This document shows positions 1-7,022 of a stretch of DNA of 11,701 nt, in pieces. Every line of letters begins with the position of its first letter. Within the stretch, counting starts at the first letter, position 1. The translations under genes were made by a program, and so were the position numbers. The notes beneath the pieces were generated by a model. That model was not told the origin of the DNA. It saw only the letters and a program-made list of their open reading frames with translations, and ran no database searches. The DNA comes from Comamonadaceae bacterium (GTDB lineage Bacteria > Pseudomonadota > Gammaproteobacteria > Burkholderiales > Burkholderiaceae_C), in assembly GCA_947461325.1 (NCBI GenBank), contig CANHLD010000043.1, forward strand, positions 1 to 11,701, written 5' to 3'.

Positions 1-1104
1 CGCAATACATTCAAAGATGCAATTGGCATTCCCGGTTCATTGACCAATACACCGCCGAACCCGCCTATCAATCCAGCCGCCACAGATGCCACCCCCGCTG
101 ACCCCAATAAAGGTGTCAGCGAAAAAGGCGTTCAAGTGGTTGCACGCAGCACGAAAAATTATGAACTCGACCGCGCTGTGCGCCACACCAAAAGCGCCAT
201 GGGCAATATTTCCAAATTGGGCGTTGGTGTATTGATCAACGAGCGTCCCATTCCTGCTGGCATGAAAGTGGAAAAGCCAGCCGATGGTTCGCCGCCTGCG
301 ACAACCATTCCCTATACACAAGAAGAACTCGATCGCCTGAATCAATTGGTGCGCGGTGCGGTGGGCTTCAGCGATAAACGCGGCGATGTCGTCACCGTGG
401 TTGCAACCCGTTTTGAGCCGCCTGTCGATCCGAACGCGGTTCCCTGGTACAAAGACGAAGCCTTGGCTTCATTGGCCAACAGCGGTGTGATTGCATTGTT
501 GTTCTTATTGTTCTTGATGGCTGTGGTTCGCCCCATGATCAAGAAACTGATCAAGCCAGAAGTCGACCCTGCTGCCATCGCTGCTGCTGCCTTGGCTGCC
601 GCGTCTGCAGAGGCTGCGACCGCAGAAAAAATCCGCAGTGAGCGTATTGCAACAGCGGAAGCCGAAGCCGCAGCCCGAGTGGTGGCAGAACGCGCTGCCA
701 GAGAAGAGGCTGAGGAAAAAGCACGCAAAGAGGCAGAAGCACTGGCAGAGGCCGAGCGCCTGGCAGCCGAAGCATTGGCCAAAGAATCAGAGATGGCCGA
801 AGAAGCCGCTGCTGCAGAAGCCGCTCGCATGGCAGAAGAGGAAGCCGCCAGAGAAGCCGAGCGCCTGGCTGCCTTGGAATTACAAGCCGAAGGAGGCGGG
901 GATGATGTGGAATTGGAAGAAGGCGAATCGCTGGACGACCTGAAAGCTCGCATGGGCAAACTCAAACCCAAGAAAGCCAGCATCCCTGCCGACTTGTTGA
1001 ACAACGCCAACTCTTATGATGACAAAGTCGCATTGATCCGAATGATTGTGTCTGACAACTCTGGCCGTGTGGCCAGTGTCATGCGCAACATGATTCAATC
1101 TTGA
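1..1104 (+). CDS. fliF: Flagellar MS-ring protein FliF, C-terminal part (5' end outside window)
   Basis: FliF forms the MS ring in the inner membrane, the base on which the C ring and export gate assemble. The frame is open from the first base. It begins with the FliF motif GIPGSLTN and continues through the conserved segment NYELDRAVRHTK...GFSDKRGD of the second periplasmic half. A membrane helix follows at about 481-531, ending in VVRPM. Next comes an unusually long Ala/Glu/Arg-rich stretch (about 556-897) that looks like a continuous charged coiled coil. The acidic segment EEGESLDDL leads into the C-terminal tail (about 979-1101; SIPADLL, NSYDDK, GRVASVMRNMI), which in FliF binds the N-terminal domain of FliG. 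From GIPG to the end is about 360 residues, against roughly 260 in Salmonella FliF from memory; the excess is the Ala/Glu stretch. fliG starts 30 bases downstream, as expected for FliF-FliG partners. Identification is firm; the 5' end is cut off by the window. Confidence 0.97.
   Translation, partial: RNTFKDAIGIPGSLTNTPPNPPINPAATDATPADPNKGVSEKGVQVVARSTKNYELDRAVRHTKSAMGNISKLGVGVLINERPIPAGMKVEKPADGSPPATTIPYTQEELDRLNQLVRGAVGFSDKRGDVVTVVATRFEPPVDPNAVPWYKDEALASLANSGVIALLFLLFLMAVVRPMIKKLIKPEVDPAAIAAAALAAASAEAATAEKIRSERIATAEAEAAARVVAERAAREEAEEKARKEAEALAEAERLAAEALAKESEMAEEAAAAEAARMAEEEAAREAERLAALELQAEGGGDDVELEEGESLDDLKARMGKLKPKKASIPADLLNNANSYDDKVALIRMIVSDNSGRVASVMRNMIQS
751..869 (+). repeat. 14-base direct repeat in the fliF coiled-coil region
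   Basis: The sequence GCCGAGCGCCTGGC occurs at 751-764 and again at 856-869, in the same frame (AERLA). The intervening codons are also built from recurrent GCC/GAA/GCA codons. This suggests the Ala/Glu coiled coil grew by internal duplication or slippage. Convergent codon use in a low-complexity coil is the alternative explanation. Confidence 0.55.
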
Positions 1105-1123
1105 TGACGAAGAAAAAGCTACC

Positions 1124-1128
1124 AAGGA
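1124..1128 (+). promoter_or_regulatory. Ribosome binding site of fliG
   Basis: AAGGA lies six bases before the ATG at 1135, in the only non-coding gap of the left block (1105-1134). It supports that start codon. No promoter or terminator is visible in the 30-base gap. Confidence 0.75.
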
Positions 1129-1134
1129 ATTTAA

Positions 1135-2169
1135 ATGGCTGACGATACTATCCAATGGACCCCAGAGCTTCGTGCAGAGATGGAGGCCATGACCTCCACA
1201 CAGCGAGCTGCTGTCTTAATGCTGTTGCTGGGCGAAGAACAAGCCGCTGAAATCGTGAAATACCTCAGCCCCAAAGAGGTACAAGCTCTAGGTGCAGCCA
1301 TGGTGCAGGCCTCATCCTTGTCGCAAGGCGCGGTGAACGTGGTGCTGGACCAGTTTGTCGACATGTTGAAAAAACAAAACAGTGTTGGACTTGGTGGTTC
1401 GGACTATGTCGATCGTGTCATGCGACTTGCGTTGGGTGAAGACAAGGCTAACTCGGTTTTGAACCGCATCATGCCCGGACAAGGAACCAAGGGCTTGGAC
1501 ATTTTGGCTTGGATGGATCCACGCTCCATCGCAGACATGATTCGTACTGAACATCCGCAAGTGATTGCGATCATTTTGTCTATCTTAGAAACCAGTGTGG
1601 CGGCTGACGTATTGGTGTATTTGCCACCCGAAGTGCGCCCAGAAGTGATTCAACGTGTCGCTGCAATGGACACGGTACAACCGTCAGCCATGGCTGAGTT
1701 GGAACAAATCATGAAGCAGCAATTTGCCAAGAGCTCGTCTTCCAAATCTTCGAGTTTCGGCGGCATCAAAGCAGCGGCCGACATCATGAACAAAACCAAA
1801 ACCGATTTGGAACGTTCTGTCATGGATGGCCTGGAAGAAATTGATGCTGACCTGATGATGAAAATTCAGGATCAGATGTTCACGTTTGACAACCTGGTGT
1901 CTGTGGACAACAAGGGTATTCAGGTGCTGATGCGCAATGTCGAACCCGATCAGTTGATGGTGGCCTTGAAAGGCGCCCCAGACGAAGTGCTGGCGCGTTT
2001 CCTCGACAACATGTCCGAACGTGCCCGTGGCATGTTCAAGGACGACATGGACGCACGCGGCCCTGTCCGTGTTGCTGATGTGGAAGATGCACAAAAGAAA
2101 ATCATGCGTCTTGCACGCAAGCTGTCCGATACCGGCGAATTGATCTTAGGCGGAGCAGATTTTGTTTAA
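1135..2169 (+). CDS. fliG: Flagellar motor switch protein FliG
   Basis: FliG is the C-ring protein that binds FliF through its N-terminal domain and contacts the MotA stator through its C-terminal domain to produce torque. The product is 344 residues, slightly longer than the 331 of Salmonella. Landmarks in order are an N-terminal FliF-binding domain (about 1-110), the EHPQ motif at 139-142 (FliM-binding middle domain), a Ser/Lys-rich linker at 200-207, the hinge motif MFTF at 248-251, and the torque domain. The charged residues that act in Salmonella (K264, R281, D288, D289, R297) align with K279, R296, D303, D304 and R312, so the torque surface is intact. The start is supported by AAGGA upstream. 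The 3' end overlaps fliH by 8 bases. Two potential membrane-anchored partners with FliF-type tails are encoded nearby: FliF itself and the small protein at 3402. Confidence 0.98.
   Translation: MADDTIQWTPELRAEMEAMTSTQRAAVLMLLLGEEQAAEIVKYLSPKEVQALGAAMVQASSLSQGAVNVVLDQFVDMLKKQNSVGLGGSDYVDRVMRLALGEDKANSVLNRIMPGQGTKGLDILAWMDPRSIADMIRTEHPQVIAIILSILETSVAADVLVYLPPEVRPEVIQRVAAMDTVQPSAMAELEQIMKQQFAKSSSSKSSSFGGIKAAADIMNKTKTDLERSVMDGLEEIDADLMMKIQDQMFTFDNLVSVDNKGIQVLMRNVEPDQLMVALKGAPDEVLARFLDNMSERARGMFKDDMDARGPVRVADVEDAQKKIMRLARKLSDTGELILGGADFV
2149..2155 (+). promoter_or_regulatory. Ribosome binding site that supports a TTG start for fliH
   Basis: GGCGGAG lies inside the 3' end of fliG, six bases before a TTG at 2162. 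There is no in-frame ATG until 2606. This site, with the Trp-containing N-terminus it would give FliH, argues for the TTG start and translational coupling to fliG. Confidence 0.6.
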
Positions 2170-3409
2170 TCCGGACCCTCTCAAGCCGTCGCCCAGACAT
2201 TGGTTGGATGACACTTGGTTAAATTCCTCCACCCGGCCTATCCAAAGTTTTGGCGAGTTCGATTGGGACAGCGTTCCCAAATTGGATTACACGTTGGTGA
2301 AATTCCGCCAACTGGCTACACCAGAGTCCGCCAAAGTATTGGACGAGGACAGCGGCTTCAAATTAGAAACTTTTGGAAAGCCCTTGAATTTCCGGCAGGG
2401 CCTTCAACCTGAAGTCAAGACGCAAGAGACGCCATTGCCGCACGAAAACGTCGGTGAAGATGAGCTGACCATTGAAGACAGCCTGGCGCATGCGCAGGTT
2501 GTTGCGGATGCACAAAAGAACGATGAATTGTTTGCACATCGCCAAGCGCAGGCTGAACGTGAACAACAAAGACAGTTAGAGCGCGAGGTGTTTGGGCCTG
2601 ACTGCATGTGGAGAAGCACGGACACTGACGCTTTGGATGAATGGCCTTTGGGCGATGACTCACCTGTGCTGGATCCGGCTGCACTGGCTGCAGCGCGTGA
2701 AGAGGCCTATGCCTCTGGGCATGCTGACGGCGCACAGTCCGGACACAACCAGGGACATGATGAAGGCTTTAAAAAAGGCTTGATAGAGGGCATTCAGCAA
2801 GGCATCACTCAGGCTCAGGCGCATGCTGCTTCGACATTAGAGACGGCATTGCAAGAGCAAAAAAATGCATTGGAATCAGTCTTACACGAGCAACTCGATT
2901 TGCTTCAAAAAGTCAACGACAAATTGAATGCATTCAGCAGCAATCCGCAGGAACTGTATGAACCTGTCAAGCGTTTGGCATTGCACATCAGTGAGCAATT
3001 GGTACTGGCTGAGTTGACTTTGTCAGGCCAAGTGATTGAGCGTTTGGTGCAGCGTTGCATGGATGAAATTGATTTACACGGCCAGCCCTCCATCACGGTT
3101 GAATTAAACCCGCAGGACAAGGCGCGACTGGAAGACATGGGCGCGGATGTGATCAAGCAAATGCAATTGCAGTCCGTTCCTAGCCTGCAACCAGGCAGTG
3201 TTCGTTTGCTGGTCAATGACAGCCAAATTGAAGATTTGATTGAGCATCGTTTGCAAGCCATGGCCAACCGGTTGTTAAATCAACCTGAACTTTGGCGAGA
3301 GCAATCGGCGTTCTTCCGTCAACCATTGGCCCAGCGTGACGGGCAGGTGGAAGACGTGACCCAACGCGTGACTTTTGATGAACCCCCCGAAGAGGATGAG
3401 CATGCTTGA
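2162..3409 (+). CDS. fliH: Flagellar export ATPase regulator FliH, with long N-terminal extension
   Basis: FliH binds the export ATPase FliI, holds it inactive, and tethers it to the C ring (FliN) and export gate (FlhA). The product is 415 residues from a TTG start, far longer than the 235 of Salmonella. Residues 1-21 hold two tryptophans (W14, W19), reminiscent of the N-terminal W7/W10 of Salmonella FliH that mediate gate and C-ring docking. Residues 22-170 are hydrophilic and Gln/Glu-rich and match nothing I know. Residues 182-214 form the FliH hallmark: an unbroken glycine every fourth residue, G186 to G214 (eight glycines), preceded by A182. A helical stretch follows (about 215-265), then the V-ATPase-E-like C-terminal domain (about 270-375) that binds FliI. 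It overlaps fliG by 8 bases and the next gene by 8 bases. Starting instead at M149 (2606) would give a more ordinary size, but no good ribosome site is seen there. Family assignment is firm; the start is moderately sure. Confidence 0.93.
   Translation: MFNPDPLKPSPRHWLDDTWLNSSTRPIQSFGEFDWDSVPKLDYTLVKFRQLATPESAKVLDEDSGFKLETFGKPLNFRQGLQPEVKTQETPLPHENVGEDELTIEDSLAHAQVVADAQKNDELFAHRQAQAEREQQRQLEREVFGPDCMWRSTDTDALDEWPLGDDSPVLDPAALAAAREEAYASGHADGAQSGHNQGHDEGFKKGLIEGIQQGITQAQAHAASTLETALQEQKNALESVLHEQLDLLQKVNDKLNAFSSNPQELYEPVKRLALHISEQLVLAELTLSGQVIERLVQRCMDEIDLHGQPSITVELNPQDKARLEDMGADVIKQMQLQSVPSLQPGSVRLLVNDSQIEDLIEHRLQAMANRLLNQPELWREQSAFFRQPLAQRDGQVEDVTQRVTFDEPPEEDEHA
3389..3395 (+). promoter_or_regulatory. 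Ribosome binding site of the FliF-tail-like gene
   Basis: GAAGAGG sits inside the end of fliH, six bases before the ATG at 3402. This favours 3402 over the upstream in-frame TTG 3375, ATG 3378 and ATG 3396, and gives an 8-base overlap with fliH, the same arrangement as fliG/fliH. Confidence 0.7.
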
Positions 3410-4040
3410 TTTCATCAATATCGCCTTGCGCACGATCATGTGCCTGGCATTCATTGCGTTCGTGGTCAGGCCTATGCTCATGTCTATGGTCAGACGCGAG
3501 CCCAATACGCTTGAGCTTGAGGAAATGGCTCAGTTGGCAGTCAATTCAGCGTTCAAAGAGCAATTTGTGGGGTTCTACGCCAAAAAACCAGTGCCCCAAT
3601 TAGAGTCTGCGAATAAGCAAGTCATTGAATCTTCAGCCGCACAAGCCTTGAAGCCTGAAGCTGAACCTGTGGCCTTGACCGAGCAAGAGCAGTTAGCACT
3701 TGAGGTTGAAAATGCCAGGTTGGCTGAATTGGTCAAAGGACATGAAGAGGAAATGGCGCGCAGAGCAGAGTTTGCCGCCAAAGAGACCGAACGGCTTGCC
3801 AAAGTAGCGCAAGAAGCGCTTGAGTTAGGTGAATTGATTGACGATGAAGAAGAGGGCGACTCATCGCTGGAAAAAATGCGCCAGAGCATGAAGAAAGAAA
3901 AAAAGAAACCGGCCATTCCCGCAGAACTTCTGGCTGGCAACAGTTACGAAGACAAGCTCATGGTGGTGCGCTATGTCACCGAACAGGAACAAAACCGCGT
4001 GGCCAATGCGATTCGCTCCATGATCAAAATTGGACCCTAA
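3402..4040 (+). CDS. Membrane-anchored FliF C-terminus-like protein, putative additional FliG-binding factor
   Basis: I know no named gene at this position. The product is 212 residues. Residues 4-29 form one membrane helix ending in VVRPM, the same five residues that end the second membrane helix of the FliF at 1-1104. Arginines on the C-terminal side (R23, R31, R32) suggest the rest is cytoplasmic. Residues 93-145 are a charged Glu/Ala/Leu/Arg coiled coil. An acidic segment (EEGDSSLEK, about 150-158) and a Lys-rich stretch (164-169) lead to the tail at 171-210: AIPAELL, NSYEDK, NRVANAIRSMI. Aligned by hand with the FliF tail, about 17 of 40 positions are identical, and EEG(D/E)S is shared just before it. 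In FliF this tail binds FliG, so the inferred role is a membrane-tethered FliG ligand made without a periplasmic ring domain. It overlaps fliH and ends three bases before fliI, so it is surely co-expressed with the export ATPase genes. Homology to the FliF tail is well supported; function is inference. Confidence 0.85.
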   Translation: MLDFINIALRTIMCLAFIAFVVRPMLMSMVRREPNTLELEEMAQLAVNSAFKEQFVGFYAKKPVPQLESANKQVIESSAAQALKPEAEPVALTEQEQLALEVENARLAELVKGHEEEMARRAEFAAKETERLAKVAQEALELGELIDDEEEGDSSLEKMRQSMKKEKKKPAIPAELLAGNSYEDKLMVVRYVTEQEQNRVANAIRSMIKIGP

Positions 4041-4043
4041 GTC

Positions 4044-5369
4044 ATGATGGATTTTGCCGGCGATATTGATGCAGTCCTGCCCAGCTTACGCACCCCGCAG
4101 CCGCAACGCAGTGGCACATTGGTGCGATTGGTCGGCATGACTTTGGAGGCGCGCGGAGTGATGGCGCCGTTGGGCGCATGTTGTGAAGTGGTGGGCCGTC
4201 ACGGCCACCGGGTTGAAGCTGAGGTGGTCGGATTCAACGACAAAATTTTATTTTTGATGCCTTTCACCGAACCTGCAGGTGTGGGTCCCGGTGACATGGT
4301 GCGCGTCATCAGCAACTCTTCCTTGGTCAGTCTTGGCCCAGAGTTATTGGGTCGGGTGATTGACGGCCGCTGCCAACCCCTAGACGGTAAGCCTGCGCCT
4401 GCTTGCAAAGAATTACTCAGCTTATTAGGTCGCCCCATCAATCCCATGGAGCGCGGACCGATCAATAAAATTTTGGATGTGGGTGTCAAAGCCATCAACG
4501 GCGTGTTGACGCTAGGACGCGGTCAGCGCTTGGGTTTGATTGCAGGTTCCGGCGTGGGCAAAAGCGTGTTGCTCGGCATGTTGACACGTTTCACCAAAGC
4601 CGATGTCGTGGTGATCGGACTCATCGGCGAGCGCGGTCGTGAAGTCCAGGCTTTCATTCAAGAGTCATTGGGTGAAGAGGGTTTGGCCAAGTCGGTGGTG
4701 ATTGCCGCACCGGCCAACGTTTCTCCTGTGCTGCGTTTGAAAGCCACGCATTTGACACATGTCATCGCAGAATATTTCCGTGACCAGGGCAAAGATGTTC
4801 TGATGCTGTGTGACAGCTTGACACGCGTGGCGCACGCGCAGCGTGAAATCGGCTTGGCCATTGGCGAGCCGCCCACGGCCAAAGGTTATCCCCCTTCTGT
4901 GTTTGGGCTCTTGCCGAATTTGATCGAACGCGGCGGTGTGGGCAGACACGGACACGGATCTATCACGGCCATTTACACCGTGCTGGCCGAAGGCGACGAT
5001 GCTGCCGATCCGATTGTTGATATTGCCCGCGCGTCTTTGGATGGGCAGGTCATGTTGTCGCGAAAACTGGCTGATTCAGCGCATTACCCGGCGATTGATT
5101 TGACAGGTTCTATTTCACGTTTAATGCAGTCATTGCTCACAAGCGAAGACCTGAAGTCTGCCAATAAATTACGCCGACTCTGGTCCATCTACCAACAAAA
5201 CGTCGACTTGGTACAAGTAGGCGCCTATGAGCATGGTTCGAACCCTGAACTCGATGAAGCCATCCGATTGAATGACCGCATTGTGGGTTTCTTGCGCCAG
5301 GACATGCATATCAGTCAGGATTACGACACCACGCGTCAGCAACTGCGTGAACTGCTCAACCAAAATTGA
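4044..5369 (+). CDS. fliI: Flagellum-specific export ATPase FliI
   Basis: FliI is the F1-beta-like ATPase of the flagellar type III export apparatus; as a hexamer with FliH and FliJ it helps feed substrates to the gate. The product is 441 residues (Salmonella 456). Walker A is GSGVGKS at 168-174 with K173. The catalytic glutamate is E196 in GERGRE, 23 residues on, as between K188 and E211 in Salmonella. Walker B is VLMLCD with D257, followed by SLTRVAHAQREI and GEPPTAKGYPPSVF, which are diagnostic of FliI/SctN ATPases. An arginine in GQVMLSRKLAD fits the arginine finger. All catalytic motifs are intact. The start is the first of two adjacent ATGs (4044, 4047), three bases after the preceding stop. 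No strong ribosome site is seen, so translation is probably coupled to the upstream gene. Confidence 0.98.
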   Translation: MMDFAGDIDAVLPSLRTPQPQRSGTLVRLVGMTLEARGVMAPLGACCEVVGRHGHRVEAEVVGFNDKILFLMPFTEPAGVGPGDMVRVISNSSLVSLGPELLGRVIDGRCQPLDGKPAPACKELLSLLGRPINPMERGPINKILDVGVKAINGVLTLGRGQRLGLIAGSGVGKSVLLGMLTRFTKADVVVIGLIGERGREVQAFIQESLGEEGLAKSVVIAAPANVSPVLRLKATHLTHVIAEYFRDQGKDVLMLCDSLTRVAHAQREIGLAIGEPPTAKGYPPSVFGLLPNLIERGGVGRHGHGSITAIYTVLAEGDDAADPIVDIARASLDGQVMLSRKLADSAHYPAIDLTGSISRLMQSLLTSEDLKSANKLRRLWSIYQQNVDLVQVGAYEHGSNPELDEAIRLNDRIVGFLRQDMHISQDYDTTRQQLRELLNQN

Positions 5370-5382
5370 AAGTTATTGACAC

Positions 5383-5823
5383 ATGAAGCCCCGTAGTTGC
5401 TGGTCTGTGTTGGCAAAGAAAGCCAAAGACGAAGAGGAAACCGCTCAAACAGCGGCTGCCAAAGCGCGCAATAAAGTCATTGAGTTGCAGCAGAGTCGGC
5501 ATCGCATGAACGAGTTGCTTGAGGACTATAAAAAGCGTGCCATTGCTTCTCAGGCGCAATTGCAAACCATGTCGCAGACCACAAACAGCCGTCAATTTTT
5601 ATTGCAACTTCAAAGCTTGGTGAATCGGGTGGATGAAGATTTGCGGGTGGCGTTGCGCGAGCTTGAGCAAGCCAAATCGGTGTTGTTACAAGCCACGCAT
5701 CAGCGCATGAAAATGGAAACGATGCAAGAAAAGGATTTGCAAGCTGTGCAAACTTGGGAACGCAAGCGTGACCAAAAAGAAATGGACACGCTGGGCTTGA
5801 CGCTTTACAACCTCAAGACTTGA
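5383..5823 (+). CDS. fliJ: Flagellar export protein FliJ
   Basis: FliJ is a small coiled-coil protein that sits in the centre of the FliI hexamer like a rotary-ATPase stalk, contacts FlhA, and recycles export chaperones. The product is 146 residues, the usual family length. It is almost wholly helical and charged, with Gln/Glu/Lys/Arg-rich heptads and no membrane segment. It starts with the Lys-rich segment typical of FliJ (WSVLAKKAKDEEE). It lies 13 bases after fliI, the standard fliI-fliJ order. No strong ribosome site precedes the ATG. Sequence conservation in this family is low, so the call rests on length, composition and position. Its last 11 bases overlap the end of the gene on the opposite strand, and fliK does not follow as it often does. 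Confidence 0.9.
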   Translation: MKPRSCWSVLAKKAKDEEETAQTAAAKARNKVIELQQSRHRMNELLEDYKKRAIASQAQLQTMSQTTNSRQFLLQLQSLVNRVDEDLRVALRELEQAKSVLLQATHQRMKMETMQEKDLQAVQTWERKRDQKEMDTLGLTLYNLKT

Positions 5824-6631
5824 CCCATGCGGCTTGCAGCCAATGCCAATAATTAGGTTTGAACGCCCAAGGAATCATGGTGGTCCGCGTGCCCGGCGCA
5901 AACACTGTTCTGGTGGCGTGGTCATGCCAGACGCCTTGTGCATTCAGTCGTGTCAACAACTGTTGGGCTGCATCCTGATGCATGAGTACCTGTTGCTTGA
6001 GTTTGACCTCTGAAGTGTCTTCAGGTTTGTCATCCAAGCGAATCCATTCAACAGCATCATAAGCAGGCAATGCCATGCTGGTATCTACAGAGCCTGAATA
6101 CAAATCGTGCAAACTCCCCCAGGCGCGGCCTTTTAATAAGGATTTGAGTTGATTTAATTGGCGCTCTGCAATTTCTTCATCGCCAAGCCTTACACCGACT
6201 TGCCCCAATACATTGTCAAACCAGATGCATGCTTGAGGGTGTTGTTTCAATAGGCTGGGTAATCCAGCGATGGCATCCGCTCGGTGGTAATTCACTTCAA
6301 CACCCAGGGCTTTGAGTTCGCGCCCATGACGCAAGCCGAACAAAAGCGGTACCAGCGGATCAATGTCATAGGCATCTATTCTTTGAAAGCGTGCCAGCCA
6401 TGGTGTTGGCAGCATCCATCCGGCGCTGCCGCCAATCAACAGCAAATGTGACTGCTCTGTTTGAATGTCAGATAAAAAAGAAGCAATCAACTCTCTGGTG
6501 GGCAACCAGCGCTGTAATGAACGCGCCGCATGCACGTGCCAGTTCAGCCCGCCCGTGCCCCCGGCATTGGCGATGTCTCTGATCCAGGTAGCCAGTCTGG
6601 TTCGACTGTCAGAATCAGATTTCACAAACAT
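5813..6631 (-). CDS. Putative SAM-dependent methyltransferase-fold (spermidine synthase-like) protein
   Basis: The product is 272 residues, soluble, with no signal peptide. Residues 63-75 (LLLIGGSAGW) look like the Gly-rich SAM-binding loop of class I methyltransferases, 86-92 (DAYDIDP) like the acidic residue ending strand 2, and 113-119 (VNYHRAD) like the third motif, followed by the hydrophobic strand CIWFDNV (135-141). This layout also resembles spermidine synthase-like proteins. I cannot name the substrate, and the Gly-loop is not a perfect GxGxG. The ATG at 6631 overlaps the end of the upstream gene by 17 bases, indicating translational coupling; a more upstream ATG at 6685 would lie deep inside that gene and is less likely. 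Its 3' end overlaps fliJ by 11 bases on the other strand. No link to flagella is evident. The fold call is moderate; function is unknown. Confidence 0.7.
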   Translation of the reverse strand: MFVKSDSDSRTRLATWIRDIANAGGTGGLNWHVHAARSLQRWLPTRELIASFLSDIQTEQSHLLLIGGSAGWMLPTPWLARFQRIDAYDIDPLVPLLFGLRHGRELKALGVEVNYHRADAIAGLPSLLKQHPQACIWFDNVLGQVGVRLGDEEIAERQLNQLKSLLKGRAWGSLHDLYSGSVDTSMALPAYDAVEWIRLDDKPEDTSEVKLKQQVLMHQDAAQQLLTRLNAQGVWHDHATRTVFAPGTRTTMIPWAFKPNYWHWLQAAWVKS

Positions 6632-7022
6632 GGCGCATGATGGTGAAGACCGGCGAACTCGGCGGTATGGCTTGCCATTGCGCAATCACACCTTCACTGG
6701 TCAGCAGTTCGCCACTGAGGTGAGCCCCGGTGTATATCGCCAAGGAACGGCTGCGTCCTAACTTTTGTTGGCAATCAATTTCCATCAGCATGCGGCTGGA
6801 TAAAAAGGTTTTACCGAGGCTGTTTTTTTGGGGCTGGCGGTAATCCAGCATAGACCAGACCAAGCGGATGTGGCCGTTCTTTTCTATCGAGGAGCGGTCA
6901 ATACCGTAGACGACGCTGTCAGACATACCCACGCTGATCCAGTCCGAGGCCCAAACCTGACCCAAGCACAGCAGGCCGAGGGCGCAGATAAGTGTTTTAA
7001 ATCTTTTATAAATTAATTTCAT
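6615..7022 (-). CDS. Exported surface-adhesin E-like (Adhesin_E type) periplasmic protein
   Basis: The product is 135 residues. Residues 1-25 form a signal peptide: a basic start (K2, K6, R7, K9), a hydrophobic core, and VWA before SDW as the likely cleavage site. C19 lacks a lipobox, so it is not an obvious lipoprotein. The mature part follows the pattern of small proteins resembling the Haemophilus surface-adhesin E domain: W..VG near the start, a VYGIDRSSI strand, VWSMLDYRQPQ, a C at 84, W116, P120..S and a C near the end (C133). C84 and C133 could form a disulfide. Such proteins are common in betaproteobacteria and their role is mostly unknown. It is the first gene of a two-gene - strand unit. 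Its start is 23 bases from the fliO start on the other strand, and its first codons form a strikingly AT-rich stretch (about 6994-7026). Confidence 0.72.
   Translation of the reverse strand: MKLIYKRFKTLICALGLLCLGQVWASDWISVGMSDSVVYGIDRSSIEKNGHIRLVWSMLDYRQPQKNSLGKTFLSSRMLMEIDCQQKLGRSRSLAIYTGAHLSGELLTSEGVIAQWQAIPPSSPVFTIMRHVCEI

Noticed and set aside
342..1010. 222-residue Ser/Ala-rich reading frame on the - strand inside fliF
   Set aside because: It is the reverse reading of the GC-rich Ala/Glu codons of the fliF coil; low-complexity composition, no domain, and fliF is certain.
3375..3401. Earlier starts (TTG 3375, ATG 3378, ATG 3396) for the FliF-tail-like gene
   Set aside because: Only ATG 3402 has a well-spaced GAAGAGG site and gives a clean N-terminus immediately before the membrane helix.
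6632..6685. Upstream ATG at 6685 for the methyltransferase-fold gene
   Set aside because: It would overlap the upstream gene by 71 bases and adds a basic stretch without fold character; ATG 6631 gives a typical short coupled overlap.
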